A stretch of DNA of 5,131 nucleotides from Flavonifractor avicola (GTDB lineage Bacteria; Bacillota; Clostridia; Oscillospirales; Oscillospiraceae): positions 1 to 5,131 of the forward strand of contig DXAS01000137.1 of assembly GCA_019116915.1 (NCBI GenBank), written 5' to 3'. The notes under the pieces are model-generated. The model had not been told where the DNA came from, did not search any database, and worked only from the letters and a program-made list of their open reading frames with translations. Position numbers and translations under genes: made by a program. Shown here one piece after another: positions 1-5,131 of this stretch (position 1 is the first letter of the stretch; every line of letters starts with the position of its first letter).

Positions 1-1257
1 GGCAACACATCACAGCCCGCCGGCAGCAGCGGTACTCCGTCGGGCAGCGGGGACAGTGACAAGCCCTTTGCCGGGCAGACGCTGACGGTTCTGTACATGT
101 CCAGCGTCTATGCGGACGCGGCCCGAGCCATGGTGCCCGAGTTTGAAGAGGCCACCGGCGCTACGGTGGAGGTCGTGGATTTCCCCTATTCTACCCTGCA
201 TGAGAAGGCTCTGCTGGATCTGACCAGCGGCGGCACCGCGGCATACGACGTCATTGACGTGGCCAGCCAGTGGGACGGCGAGTTCTCTCCCTTCCTCACG
301 GATCTGGGCGAGTACATCGAGCGGGACGGCTATGATATGGACGTCTGGATTGAAAATGTCCTCAACAACTGCGGCAAGTGGCAGGACACCATCATCGGCA
401 TCCCCAACGCCTGCACGCCTCAGGTATTTGCCTACCGCACGGATCTGCTCCCCGATGGGATCCCCGACACCTGGGAGGAGTACCGCGAGAAGTGCATCGA
501 ATTGACCACTGGGGACATGTATGGCACCACCATCTCCGAAATTTCCGGTCAGCTGGGCGGCGTATTTGACTACGTGCTGTGGTCCATGGGCGGTGCCTGG
601 GCCGACGAGGACTGGAATGTGACCATCAACTCGGATGAGACCCGCGCCGCGCTGGAGCATCTGTATGAGCTGAACAAGAACGCCATGGATCCGGCCAACC
701 TGTCCTGGGGTACCGAGGAGTCCATTCAGGCGTTCCTGGACGGCCGTGCCGCCGTCTGCGAGACCTGGCCCACTCTGGGCCTTGTCCAGGCGGCCGACGA
801 CCCTGAGCAGTCTCAGGTGGTAGGCAAGTGGGCCCTGGATCTGATCCCCCATGAGGAGACCGGCGTTACCCTGCTGAGCGCCTGGGACGTTGCCATCCCG
901 GCCAACTCCGAGCACAAGGATCTGGCCTGGGAGTGGATCAAGATGTACACCAGCGCCGAGAAGCAGCAGGAATTCTATGATGATTTTGACATCTTCAGCC
1001 CCAGAAAGGACTTCTGGGAGCAGGACGCCATCAAGGATGCCGGCCTGTATCCCCTGCGCGAGGCGCTGGACACCGCCAACATGTGGTGGCGCATTGCCGC
1101 GTCCGTGGAGGCTGATACCGCTATCAACACCATCGTCAGCGCCTATCTGACTGATCAGATCGATCTGGAGGAGGCCGTGACGCAATTGGAAGATGCCCTC
1201 ACCACCGCCCTGGAGAACGCCCCGCCGGAGGAGGGCATCAAGAACTACAACATGTAA
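1..1257 (+). CDS. Extracellular solute-binding protein of a CUT1-type sugar ABC importer (5' end missing)
   Basis: The reading frame is open from the first base, so the start codon, signal peptide and expected lipobox cysteine lie off the left edge; 418 residues are visible. Visible residues 1-23 are rich in Ser, Gly and Pro, typical of the flexible linker after the lipidated cysteine of Gram-positive binding proteins. The mature fold begins at about residue 27 (QTLTVLYMSS) and continues with features common in family 1 solute-binding proteins: FEEATG (48-53), YDVIDV (82-87), FAYRTDLLPDGIPDTWEEY (143-161), and a C-terminal helical end rich in acidic residues. By family, it would be tethered to the outer membrane face and deliver a carbohydrate or polyol to the permease pair encoded downstream. 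The substrate cannot be told from sequence. An in-frame ATG at 97 falls inside the first beta strand and is not a credible start. The gene ends with TAA, 134 bases before the first permease gene. Confidence 0.93.
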   Translation, partial: GNTSQPAGSSGTPSGSGDSDKPFAGQTLTVLYMSSVYADAARAMVPEFEEATGATVEVVDFPYSTLHEKALLDLTSGGTAAYDVIDVASQWDGEFSPFLTDLGEYIERDGYDMDVWIENVLNNCGKWQDTIIGIPNACTPQVFAYRTDLLPDGIPDTWEEYREKCIELTTGDMYGTTISEISGQLGGVFDYVLWSMGGAWADEDWNVTINSDETRAALEHLYELNKNAMDPANLSWGTEESIQAFLDGRAAVCETWPTLGLVQAADDPEQSQVVGKWALDLIPHEETGVTLLSAWDVAIPANSEHKDLAWEWIKMYTSAEKQQEFYDDFDIFSPRKDFWEQDAIKDAGLYPLREALDTANMWWRIAASVEADTAINTIVSAYLTDQIDLEEAVTQLEDALTTALENAPPEEGIKNYNM

Positions 1258-1288
1258 GCCATCTGTACGGCCCGACAAAGGAATGAAC

Positions 1289-1333
1289 TTTTATGGTGCC
1301 TGCCGGTCCCTGGGCCGTGCAGGCACCATAAAG
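1289..1333 (+). other. Intercistronic hairpin between binding protein and permease genes
   Basis: A perfect 14-bp inverted repeat, TTTATGGTGCCTGC (1290-1303) with GCAGGCACCATAAA (1319-1332), is extended by a T-G wobble at 1289/1333 and by an inner CGG/CCG helix (1304-1306 with 1315-1317) around one bulged base, leaving an 8-base loop. It begins 32 bases after the binding-protein stop codon. No T-run follows on either strand, so it is not a canonical Rho-independent terminator. In many importer operons such a structure protects the upstream message from 3' exonucleases or causes partial termination, so that the binding protein is made in excess over the permeases. That role is an inference here. 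Confidence 0.75.
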
Positions 1334-1355
1334 TCAAAGCGGTTTCACCGTTCCG

Positions 1356-1373
1356 GGGAGGGGGATCCCTCCC
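1356..1373 (+). other. GC-rich hairpin just upstream of the first permease ribosome binding site
   Basis: GGGAGGG (1356-1362) pairs with CCCTCCC (1367-1373) around a GGAT tetraloop. The 3' arm contains CCTCC (1368-1372), complementary to GGAGG (1381-1385) of the Shine-Dalgarno sequence eight bases downstream. The arm can therefore pair either with its hairpin partner or with the ribosome binding site. The pairings are read directly from the sequence; a regulatory effect is inferred. Confidence 0.4.
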
Positions 1374-1391
1374 GCAGACAGGAGGTTGCTT

Positions 1392-2276
1392 ATGAAAAAA
1401 AGAAGAGGTGATAAGCTGGCGTCCTGGGCATTCCTGACGCCGACTCTGGTCTTCCTCGGCATCACGGCGCTGGTGCCGCTGCTGTACTCCATCTATCTGA
1501 GTCTCTTTCGGATGAAGCTCAACCTGCCCAACCAGGAGCCGGCGTTCGTTGGCCTGGATAACTACATCCGGATGTTCGGCGACGCGCTGCTGAAGACCAG
1601 CACGTGGAATACCATCCTCTTCGCCGTGGTATCTGTGGCGCTGGAGCTGGTGCTGGGCCTGATGGTGGCCATGGTGGTCTGCTCCGACAAGCGCTGGGCG
1701 CGCCTGGTCACGTCCATCTTCATGATCCCCATGATCATGGCCCCGGTTGCCGTGGGTACCCTGTGGCGGATGATGCTGGATTCGTCCACCGGCGTGATCA
1801 ATTACCTGCTCAGCTTCCTGGGGATTCCCAGCATCAGCTGGCTGAGCAATCCCACCACGGCCATGATCGCCGTGATGCTGGTCAACGTCTGGCAGCTGAC
1901 CCCGTGGGTGACGGTGATCTGCGCCGCCGGGCTGAAGGCCCTGCCGTCGGAGTGCCTGCAGGCGGGGTTGGTAGACGGAGCCACCTCAGGGCAGATTTTC
2001 TGGCACATCGTGCTCCCGCTGATCCGGCCGGTGCTGGTGGTGGTGCTCATGATCCGGTTCATCGATGCCTTCAAGGTGTTCGACACCGTCTACGTCATGA
2101 CCAACGGCGGCCCGGGCTCTGCCACCGAGATGCTGCCCAACTACATCTATAAGCAGGGCCTGCGCTACTTCGACGCCGGCTACGCCGCGGCCATGGCCAT
2201 CGTGTTCGTCCTGGTCATGACCCTGTGCACGCTGTTCTTCCTGCGCTGGCGCAAGAGAGAGGAGGCAAAGCTGTGA
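1392..2276 (+). CDS. CUT1 sugar ABC importer permease, MalF/UgpA type
   Basis: A 294-residue inner-membrane permease of usual length for the family. The start is ATG at 1392, six bases after the strong ACAGGAGG (1378-1385); a TTG six bases upstream in frame abuts the Shine-Dalgarno and is rejected. Six hydrophobic segments are visible at roughly 12-35, 72-96, 104-125, 157-181, 207-227 and 262-284. The cytoplasmic EAA loop, which docks on the ATPase, lies at about 184-209: LP, QAG where EAA is usual (190-192), DGA (195-197), then I-x-LP (206-209). TNGGPGSATE (237-246) is the hallmark of MalF/UgpA-like subunits. The protein should form a heterodimer with the next gene's product to translocate the sugar supplied by the binding protein. 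Its stop codon overlaps the next start. The EAA-loop variation is unusual but otherwise the protein looks intact. Confidence 0.95.
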   Translation: MKKRRGDKLASWAFLTPTLVFLGITALVPLLYSIYLSLFRMKLNLPNQEPAFVGLDNYIRMFGDALLKTSTWNTILFAVVSVALELVLGLMVAMVVCSDKRWARLVTSIFMIPMIMAPVAVGTLWRMMLDSSTGVINYLLSFLGIPSISWLSNPTTAMIAVMLVNVWQLTPWVTVICAAGLKALPSECLQAGLVDGATSGQIFWHIVLPLIRPVLVVVLMIRFIDAFKVFDTVYVMTNGGPGSATEMLPNYIYKQGLRYFDAGYAAAMAIVFVLVMTLCTLFFLRWRKREEAKL

Positions 2277-3151
2277 AACAGAGACGCAAAGCCCACAACT
2301 ATGCCTCCGTCGATTCGATCCTCAGCAATTTCGCCGGCCGCCCGGTGAAGTATTTCCTCATCGTGGCCAGTGTCATCTCCGTCCTCTTCCCGGTATACTG
2401 GCTGGTAATCAGCGCCTTCAAGCTGGAGCAGGACTACCTGGCGGACCCGCCGATCCTCTTTCCCACCCGGTTTACCCTGGACAGCTTCATTGAGGTGTTC
2501 ACCCGGGACAATGTGCTGCAGTACTTCTCCAACACCCTGGTCGTGGCTGTTTGCACCACCATCATCACCATTGTGATCGGCAGCATGGCGGCCTATGCCG
2601 TGGTGCGGGGGCCCATCGGCGCCCGGGCCAAGAATGTGTTCGGCCTGTGGTTCCTGGTGCAGAAGATGTATCCCGCCATTGCCACCGCCATTCCCATCTA
2701 TCTGGTGATGCGCAGCCTCCATCTGATGGACACGCTGCTGGCCCTGATTATCATGAATACCAGCTTCAACCTGCCGCTGGTGATCTGGCTGATGATGGGG
2801 TTCTTTGAGCAGGTGCCCTTCGATATGGAGGAGTCGGCCATGCTGGACGGCTGCGGGTTTTTTGGGCGGTTCTTCCGGGTGGTGCTCCCCGTGACCAAGC
2901 CGGGCCTGATTGCCTCAGCCATTCTTACCTTTGTGGCGGCGTGGAACGAGTTCCTCTTCGCCGTGATTCTGACCATCAACGAGTCCAAGACCCTGCCGGT
3001 GGTCATCGCCGGATTTATCACGGACCGCGGCCTGGACTGGGGTCCCATGGCGGCCACCAGCCTGATCACACTGCTTCCTGTAGTGGTGCTGGTGTGGATC
3101 ATTCAGAAGGACTTTGTCAACGGCCTGGCTGCCGGTGCGGTCAAGGGATAG
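2273..3151 (+). CDS. CUT1 sugar ABC importer permease, MalG/UgpE type
   Basis: A 292-residue inner-membrane permease, the partner of the preceding gene. I chose GTG at 2273: AGGAGG (2260-2265) lies seven bases upstream, and the GTGA overlap with the previous stop is a common sign of translational coupling. A farther in-frame GTG at 2225 would overlap the upstream gene by 52 bases and lacks a comparable site. Hydrophobic segments are visible at about 27-48, 85-110, 122-146, 153-177, 211-233 and 258-277. The EAA loop is near canonical: VPFDMEESAMLDG (181-193) followed by VLP (204-206). AWNEFLFA (223-230) and the C-terminal GLAAGAVKG are typical of the MalG group. The last 11 bases overlap the 3' end of the convergent regulator gene. 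No ATPase gene follows, so energy coupling must come from a protein encoded elsewhere. Confidence 0.95.
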   Translation: MKQRRKAHNYASVDSILSNFAGRPVKYFLIVASVISVLFPVYWLVISAFKLEQDYLADPPILFPTRFTLDSFIEVFTRDNVLQYFSNTLVVAVCTTIITIVIGSMAAYAVVRGPIGARAKNVFGLWFLVQKMYPAIATAIPIYLVMRSLHLMDTLLALIIMNTSFNLPLVIWLMMGFFEQVPFDMEESAMLDGCGFFGRFFRVVLPVTKPGLIASAILTFVAAWNEFLFAVILTINESKTLPVVIAGFITDRGLDWGPMAATSLITLLPVVVLVWIIQKDFVNGLAAGAVKG

Positions 3152-4091
3152 GGCGGCGCGGTCCGCCGCCCTGCTCCACACCATTCATCAGCGCATCCAG
3201 CGAGCGGGCATACTCACTGGGTGTCAGTTCCGTAAATTGCTTGAACCGGCGGGAGAAATGGTGAACCGAGCAGAAGCAAAGCTTTTCGGCGATTTCCGTA
3301 AATGTGTACTCCTGCTGGCGGATGAGGAACTTTGCCTCCTCAATGCGAAGCTCTGCGAGGAAGCCTATAACCGTGCGGCCCATTTTCGCAGAGAAATTTT
3401 TCTGGAGCTGGGAGGCGCTCATCCCCACATGACGGCAGATGTCCTCCATGCAGACCGGGGTATAGAGATTGTCCTTGAGAAAAACCACAGCGCGGTTCAC
3501 GCAGTTCAGGTTACTCTTCTGGGAATGGGCCTGCTCCGGGTGGAGCGGCTGGGTGGCCTGGAGTTCCCGATAGAGCAGAATAAGCAGCATTTCCAGGAGC
3601 CCTTGAACCATTTTAACGCAACCATATGGGGCGTTTTCCCTGAGAAGAACCATCTGCTCCATGGGGATTTCGCTCAAGGGCACGAGAAATCCCTGCCGGG
3701 CTTCGGTGATGATGCGCACAATCAGTTCCCGCTGGATCGCGGTAGTCTGGTGGAGCGGATACTGCGCAAAGCTGTCCATGGCAGGGTCTGTCACGGTAAA
3801 GGACGCGATGAACAGGTCAATATAGCTCCGGGAGCAGTATTGGAAGCTGTGAAAGCTGTTGGGCTGCAAGAGTAGGAGATTGCCCTGCTGAAGATGGAAC
3901 GGGGCGGGGTGCAGGTCGTCGGTGACGATGATTTCCCCGGTACCCACGTAGATCAGCTCCCAAAAATCATGACTTTCCCCGCAGAAGGGGTAGTCCCGGA
4001 AGTGCTCGAAGTAGTGAATCGTGAACAGCTCCTGTAAATGCATGGTTGGGTCTGCTGTCGTACCATAGTATCGAACCGGCGTATTTTTCAT
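3141..4091 (-). CDS. AraC-family transcriptional regulator (cupin sensor plus HTH_AraC)
   Basis: A 316-residue one-component regulator. The start is ATG at 4091-4089, six bases after the Shine-Dalgarno GAAAGGAGA (plus-strand positions 4097-4105). A longer frame opening at 4193 would begin upstream of the promoter and is rejected. The N-terminal half carries an AraC-type cupin: H41-DFWELIYVGTGE-53 and the second box G70-NLLLLQPNSFHSF-83, which in the family bind a small ligand, often a sugar. The C-terminal domain (about 196-298) has two helix-turn-helix units: MEDICRHVGMSASQLQKNF (215-233) and FTEIAEKLCFCSVHHFSRRF (264-283), ending with the family signature FKQFTELTPSEYARS. The last 18 residues, including GGGPRRPIP, are an unconserved-looking tail encoded partly by the junction hairpin. 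It converges on the importer operon, overlapping it by 11 bases, and is divergent from the hydrolase gene. Control of the importer is likely from context but not proven. Confidence 0.95.
   Translation of the reverse strand: MKNTPVRYYGTTADPTMHLQELFTIHYFEHFRDYPFCGESHDFWELIYVGTGEIIVTDDLHPAPFHLQQGNLLLLQPNSFHSFQYCSRSYIDLFIASFTVTDPAMDSFAQYPLHQTTAIQRELIVRIITEARQGFLVPLSEIPMEQMVLLRENAPYGCVKMVQGLLEMLLILLYRELQATQPLHPEQAHSQKSNLNCVNRAVVFLKDNLYTPVCMEDICRHVGMSASQLQKNFSAKMGRTVIGFLAELRIEEAKFLIRQQEYTFTEIAEKLCFCSVHHFSRRFKQFTELTPSEYARSLDALMNGVEQGGGPRRPIP
3150..3172. terminator. Hairpin at the convergent gene junction, possible terminator
   Basis: AGGGCGGCG (3150-3158) pairs perfectly with CGCCGCCCT (3164-3172) around a 5-base loop (CGGTC). 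It begins at the last bases of the MalG-type permease stop codon, where the importer operon should end, and lies inside the last codons of the convergent regulator gene. Neither strand has a T-run after it, so it is not a classical intrinsic terminator. It could still slow polymerase or protect the 3' end of the transporter mRNA. Confidence 0.45.
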
Positions 4092-4137
4092 GGGAGTCTC
4101 CTTTCTATGCCGGGTAAATAGACTCGATAGTATACTA

Positions 4138-4166
4138 ATTATAACAGTCGGCGGCCTGGTTGACAA
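4138..4166 (-). promoter_or_regulatory. Sigma-A-type promoter of the AraC-family regulator gene
   Basis: Read on the minus strand, TTGTCA (plus positions 4161-4166) is separated by exactly 17 bases from a perfect TATAAT (4138-4143), which is preceded by TGT (4144-4146), an extended -10 motif. Transcription would begin near 4131, giving a leader of about 40 bases that includes the ribosome binding site. The quality of the match and its placement make this the clear promoter candidate for the regulator gene. Confidence 0.82.
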
Positions 4167-4182
4167 GACAGGCCGTCGGCTG
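4145..4182. promoter_or_regulatory. Inverted repeat over the regulator -35 box, candidate operator
   Basis: CAGTCGGCGGCCTG (4145-4158) and CAGGCCGTCGGCTG (4169-4182) are inverted copies matching at 12 of 14 positions, with a 10-base spacer. The -35 hexamer (4161-4166) lies in the spacer, and one arm fills most of the -35/-10 spacer. Because the element is upstream of the predicted transcription start, it would not be in the regulator mRNA. This favours a protein-binding DNA site, possibly for autoregulation, over an RNA structure. Which protein binds is unknown; AraC-family proteins more often use direct repeats. Confidence 0.55.
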
Positions 4183-4219
4183 AAAAAAGGCATGGCACGA
4201 TACCCAAAGCAGTTCTGGA

Positions 4220-4248
4220 TTGGCAGCCAAATAGTAGTGGTGTATAAT
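4220..4248 (+). promoter_or_regulatory. Sigma-A-type promoter reading toward the SGNH hydrolase gene
   Basis: TTGGCA (4220-4225), a 17-base spacer, then a perfect TATAAT (4243-4248). Transcription would start near 4255 and produce a leader of about 160 bases before the hydrolase start codon. It is divergent from the regulator promoter, with about 53 bases between the two -35 boxes. A weaker alternative nearer the gene is CTGACC (4340-4345), 17 bases, TAAAAT (4363-4368), which would give a leader of about 40 bases. Confidence 0.75.
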
Positions 4249-4258
4249 CATTCTGTAG

Positions 4259-4298
4259 CTTCCTTGACGAACCTTATTTCAAATAGGGTGTCAGGAAG
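4259..4298 (+). other. Long hairpin at the 5' end of the hydrolase leader
   Basis: Starting with CTTCCT (4259-4264) and closing with AGGAAG (4293-4298), the arms continue with GAC/GTC (4266-4268 with 4290-4292), ACC/GGG-type pairing, and TTATT/AAATA (4274-4278 with 4282-4286, one G-U), leaving a 3-base loop and a few bulges. It would begin only a few bases after the predicted transcription start. No T-run follows. A stabilising 5' stem or a protein or ligand-binding leader is possible; no known riboswitch class was recognised. Confidence 0.5.
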
Positions 4299-4415
4299 TG
4301 GAGAGGCTGTGCCTTGAGAGCGTGCCGGACATCGGATGCCTGACCGCCTAGACACTGCACCGTAAAATATTGACGCTATGCAGGCTGTTGCCTACTGGCG
4401 CCGGGAGGAGAACGC
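4299..4415 (+). other. Remainder of the hydrolase leader, no gene recognised
   Basis: This stretch contains two small look-alike hairpins, AGGC-TGT-GCCT (4304-4314) and AGGC-TGTT-GCCT (4382-4393), a GGCGCC palindrome (4397-4402), and the strong ribosome binding site GGGAGGAG (4403-4410) placed five bases before the hydrolase ATG. I see no convincing small ORF, tRNA or recognised riboswitch. Together with 4092-4298 it makes up the 324-base gap between the divergent genes. Confidence 0.5.
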
Positions 4416-5087
4416 ATGAACAAGACGAGAATCGTATGCTATGGGGACTCCAATACCTGGGGCTACTGTGCTGCTACCGGAAACCGTTATGACGACGATC
4501 AACGGTGGGTTCCCATGCTCCAGCAGTTGCTGGGGGATCAATACAGCGTGTTGGAGGAAGGGCTCAGTGGCCGTACTACGGTGTTCGACGATCCTCTGTT
4601 TCCGGCACTCAATGGGCTGGCTCATCTGCCAGCCATCGCCATGTCTCACGCACCAATAGATTTACTGGTGGTAATGTTGGGCACCAACGACTGTAAAGAA
4701 CGCTTCTCAGTTAATAGTCAGAATATTGCCGATGGACTACGGCGCCTTGTAAATGAGGCTAAACGCATGGATATTTGGCGGGATGAGCCCAGAATTCTAA
4801 TTATAGCTCCTATGATCATTGACAAGGCAGTGTATCAGGTACCACGGATCGGGCAGGAGATGGGGGAGCGATGTGCGGAGAAATCCCGACAGTTGCCCGC
4901 TCTGATGAGGGAGACCGCCCGTGAAACAGGCTCCTGGTTCATGGACTGCAACCCATTTGTCCGTCCGGGGCCGGCGGATTGGATGCACTTCGACGCTGAC
5001 AGCAATCCAACCTTTGCCCGGGCGTTAGCGTCGATGGTGAAGCGTATCTTTACCCATCCTGAATTACTGGAAGACAACTGGTGCTGA
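4416..5087 (+). CDS. SGNH/GDSL-family hydrolase, arylesterase/acyltransferase-like
   Basis: A 223-residue protein with no signal peptide or membrane segment, so probably cytoplasmic. Start ATG 4416 follows GGGAGGAG by five bases. All SGNH blocks are visible: block I YGDSNTWGY (9-17) with nucleophile Ser12; block II Gly in EEGLSGRTT (47-55), followed by DDP (58-60); block III GTND (89-92) with the oxyanion Asn91; block V D188-W-M-H191 supplying Asp and His. From memory, the order RW, EEGLS-RTT, DDP, NG, LP, H-P-DL, MLGTND-K closely parallels the Mycobacterium smegmatis arylesterase/acyltransferase (MsAcT). It should cleave or transfer short acyl esters; a sugar de-O-acylase is an attractive but unproven role beside a sugar importer. 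It is divergent from the regulator gene. The gene is visibly less GC-rich than the importer genes and uses codons such as ATA, CTA and TTA that they largely avoid, hinting at a different history. Confidence 0.92.
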   Translation: MNKTRIVCYGDSNTWGYCAATGNRYDDDQRWVPMLQQLLGDQYSVLEEGLSGRTTVFDDPLFPALNGLAHLPAIAMSHAPIDLLVVMLGTNDCKERFSVNSQNIADGLRRLVNEAKRMDIWRDEPRILIIAPMIIDKAVYQVPRIGQEMGERCAEKSRQLPALMRETARETGSWFMDCNPFVRPGPADWMHFDADSNPTFARALASMVKRIFTHPELLEDNWC

Positions 5088-5131
5088 GGCAACAGCAGGT
5101 ATAGTTCGTTGAAAATTGAAGGGAATGCCAT

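Noticed and set aside
10..1278. A 422-codon open frame on the minus strand across the binding-protein gene
   Set aside because: It mirrors the real gene almost end to end, has no recognisable domain and no ribosome binding site. Long antisense frames are common opposite high-GC genes.
2225..2272. Upstream GTG start for the MalG-type permease
   Set aside because: It would overlap the upstream permease by 52 bases without a matching Shine-Dalgarno. The GTG at 2273 has AGGAGG at seven bases.
2551..2574. A run of six histidine codons resembling a His-tag
   Set aside because: It is the out-of-frame reading of CACCACCATCATCACCAT inside the MalG-type permease, whose true frame there reads a hydrophobic segment (CTTIITIVIG). 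It does not indicate a vector.
3114..3875. A 253-codon plus-strand frame opposite the AraC-type regulator
   Set aside because: The minus strand encodes a clear cupin plus AraC HTH protein with its own promoter and Shine-Dalgarno. The plus-strand frame is a shadow with no family features.
4092..4193. N-terminal extension of the regulator starting at ATG 4193
   Set aside because: The extension would cover the regulator's own -10 and -35 boxes. The ATG at 4091 has an ideal Shine-Dalgarno and begins a normal family N-terminus.
4090..4317. A 75-codon plus-strand frame in the divergent intergenic region
   Set aside because: It crosses both promoters and the operator-like repeat, has no ribosome binding site and no recognisable composition or domain.
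5088..5131. Possible terminator or new gene after the hydrolase
   Set aside because: The remaining 44 bases show no stem followed by a T-run and no start with a ribosome binding site. The window is too short here to judge.

Overview
The window looks like a piece of a chromosome from a GC-rich, Gram-positive-type bacterium. A gut clostridium of the Oscillospiraceae kind would fit, but that is an inference from style only: strong AGGAGG-type ribosome binding sites, consensus sigma-A-like promoters with 17-base spacers, a Ser/Gly-rich lipoprotein-type linker on the binding protein, and high-GC coding with compact genes. No rRNA, tRNA, CRISPR array, insertion sequence or phage gene was seen.

Layout: positions 1-3151 (+ strand) hold three genes of a CUT1-type carbohydrate ABC importer: a solute-binding protein whose start lies off the left edge, a MalF/UgpA-type permease and a MalG/UgpE-type permease. 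The two permease genes overlap by four bases (GTGA). The binding-protein gene is separated from them by 134 bases containing a strong intercistronic hairpin and a second GC-rich hairpin next to the permease ribosome binding site. No ATPase gene is present. Positions 3141-4091 (- strand) encode a cupin plus AraC-type HTH regulator that converges on the transporter operon and overlaps its last gene by 11 bases; a GC-rich hairpin sits in this overlap. Positions 4092-4415 are a divergent control region with a near-consensus promoter on each strand, an inverted repeat over the -35 box of the regulator promoter, and a structured leader of about 160 bases. Positions 4416-5087 (+ strand) encode an SGNH/GDSL hydrolase resembling the arylesterase/acyltransferase of Mycobacterium smegmatis. 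The last 44 bases hold nothing recognisable.

Working model (inference): the AraC-type protein senses a sugar or derived ligand and controls the importer, its own gene, the hydrolase, or some of these. The hydrolase could remove acyl groups from an imported or intracellular substrate. The sugar cannot be named from the sequence, and the importer would need a shared MsmK/MalK-like ATPase encoded elsewhere.

I do not see a clearly new biological system here. The gene set is a familiar sugar-uptake locus. The less ordinary signals are in the non-coding parts: the palindrome on the regulator promoter, the hydrolase leader, and the two hairpins before the first permease.
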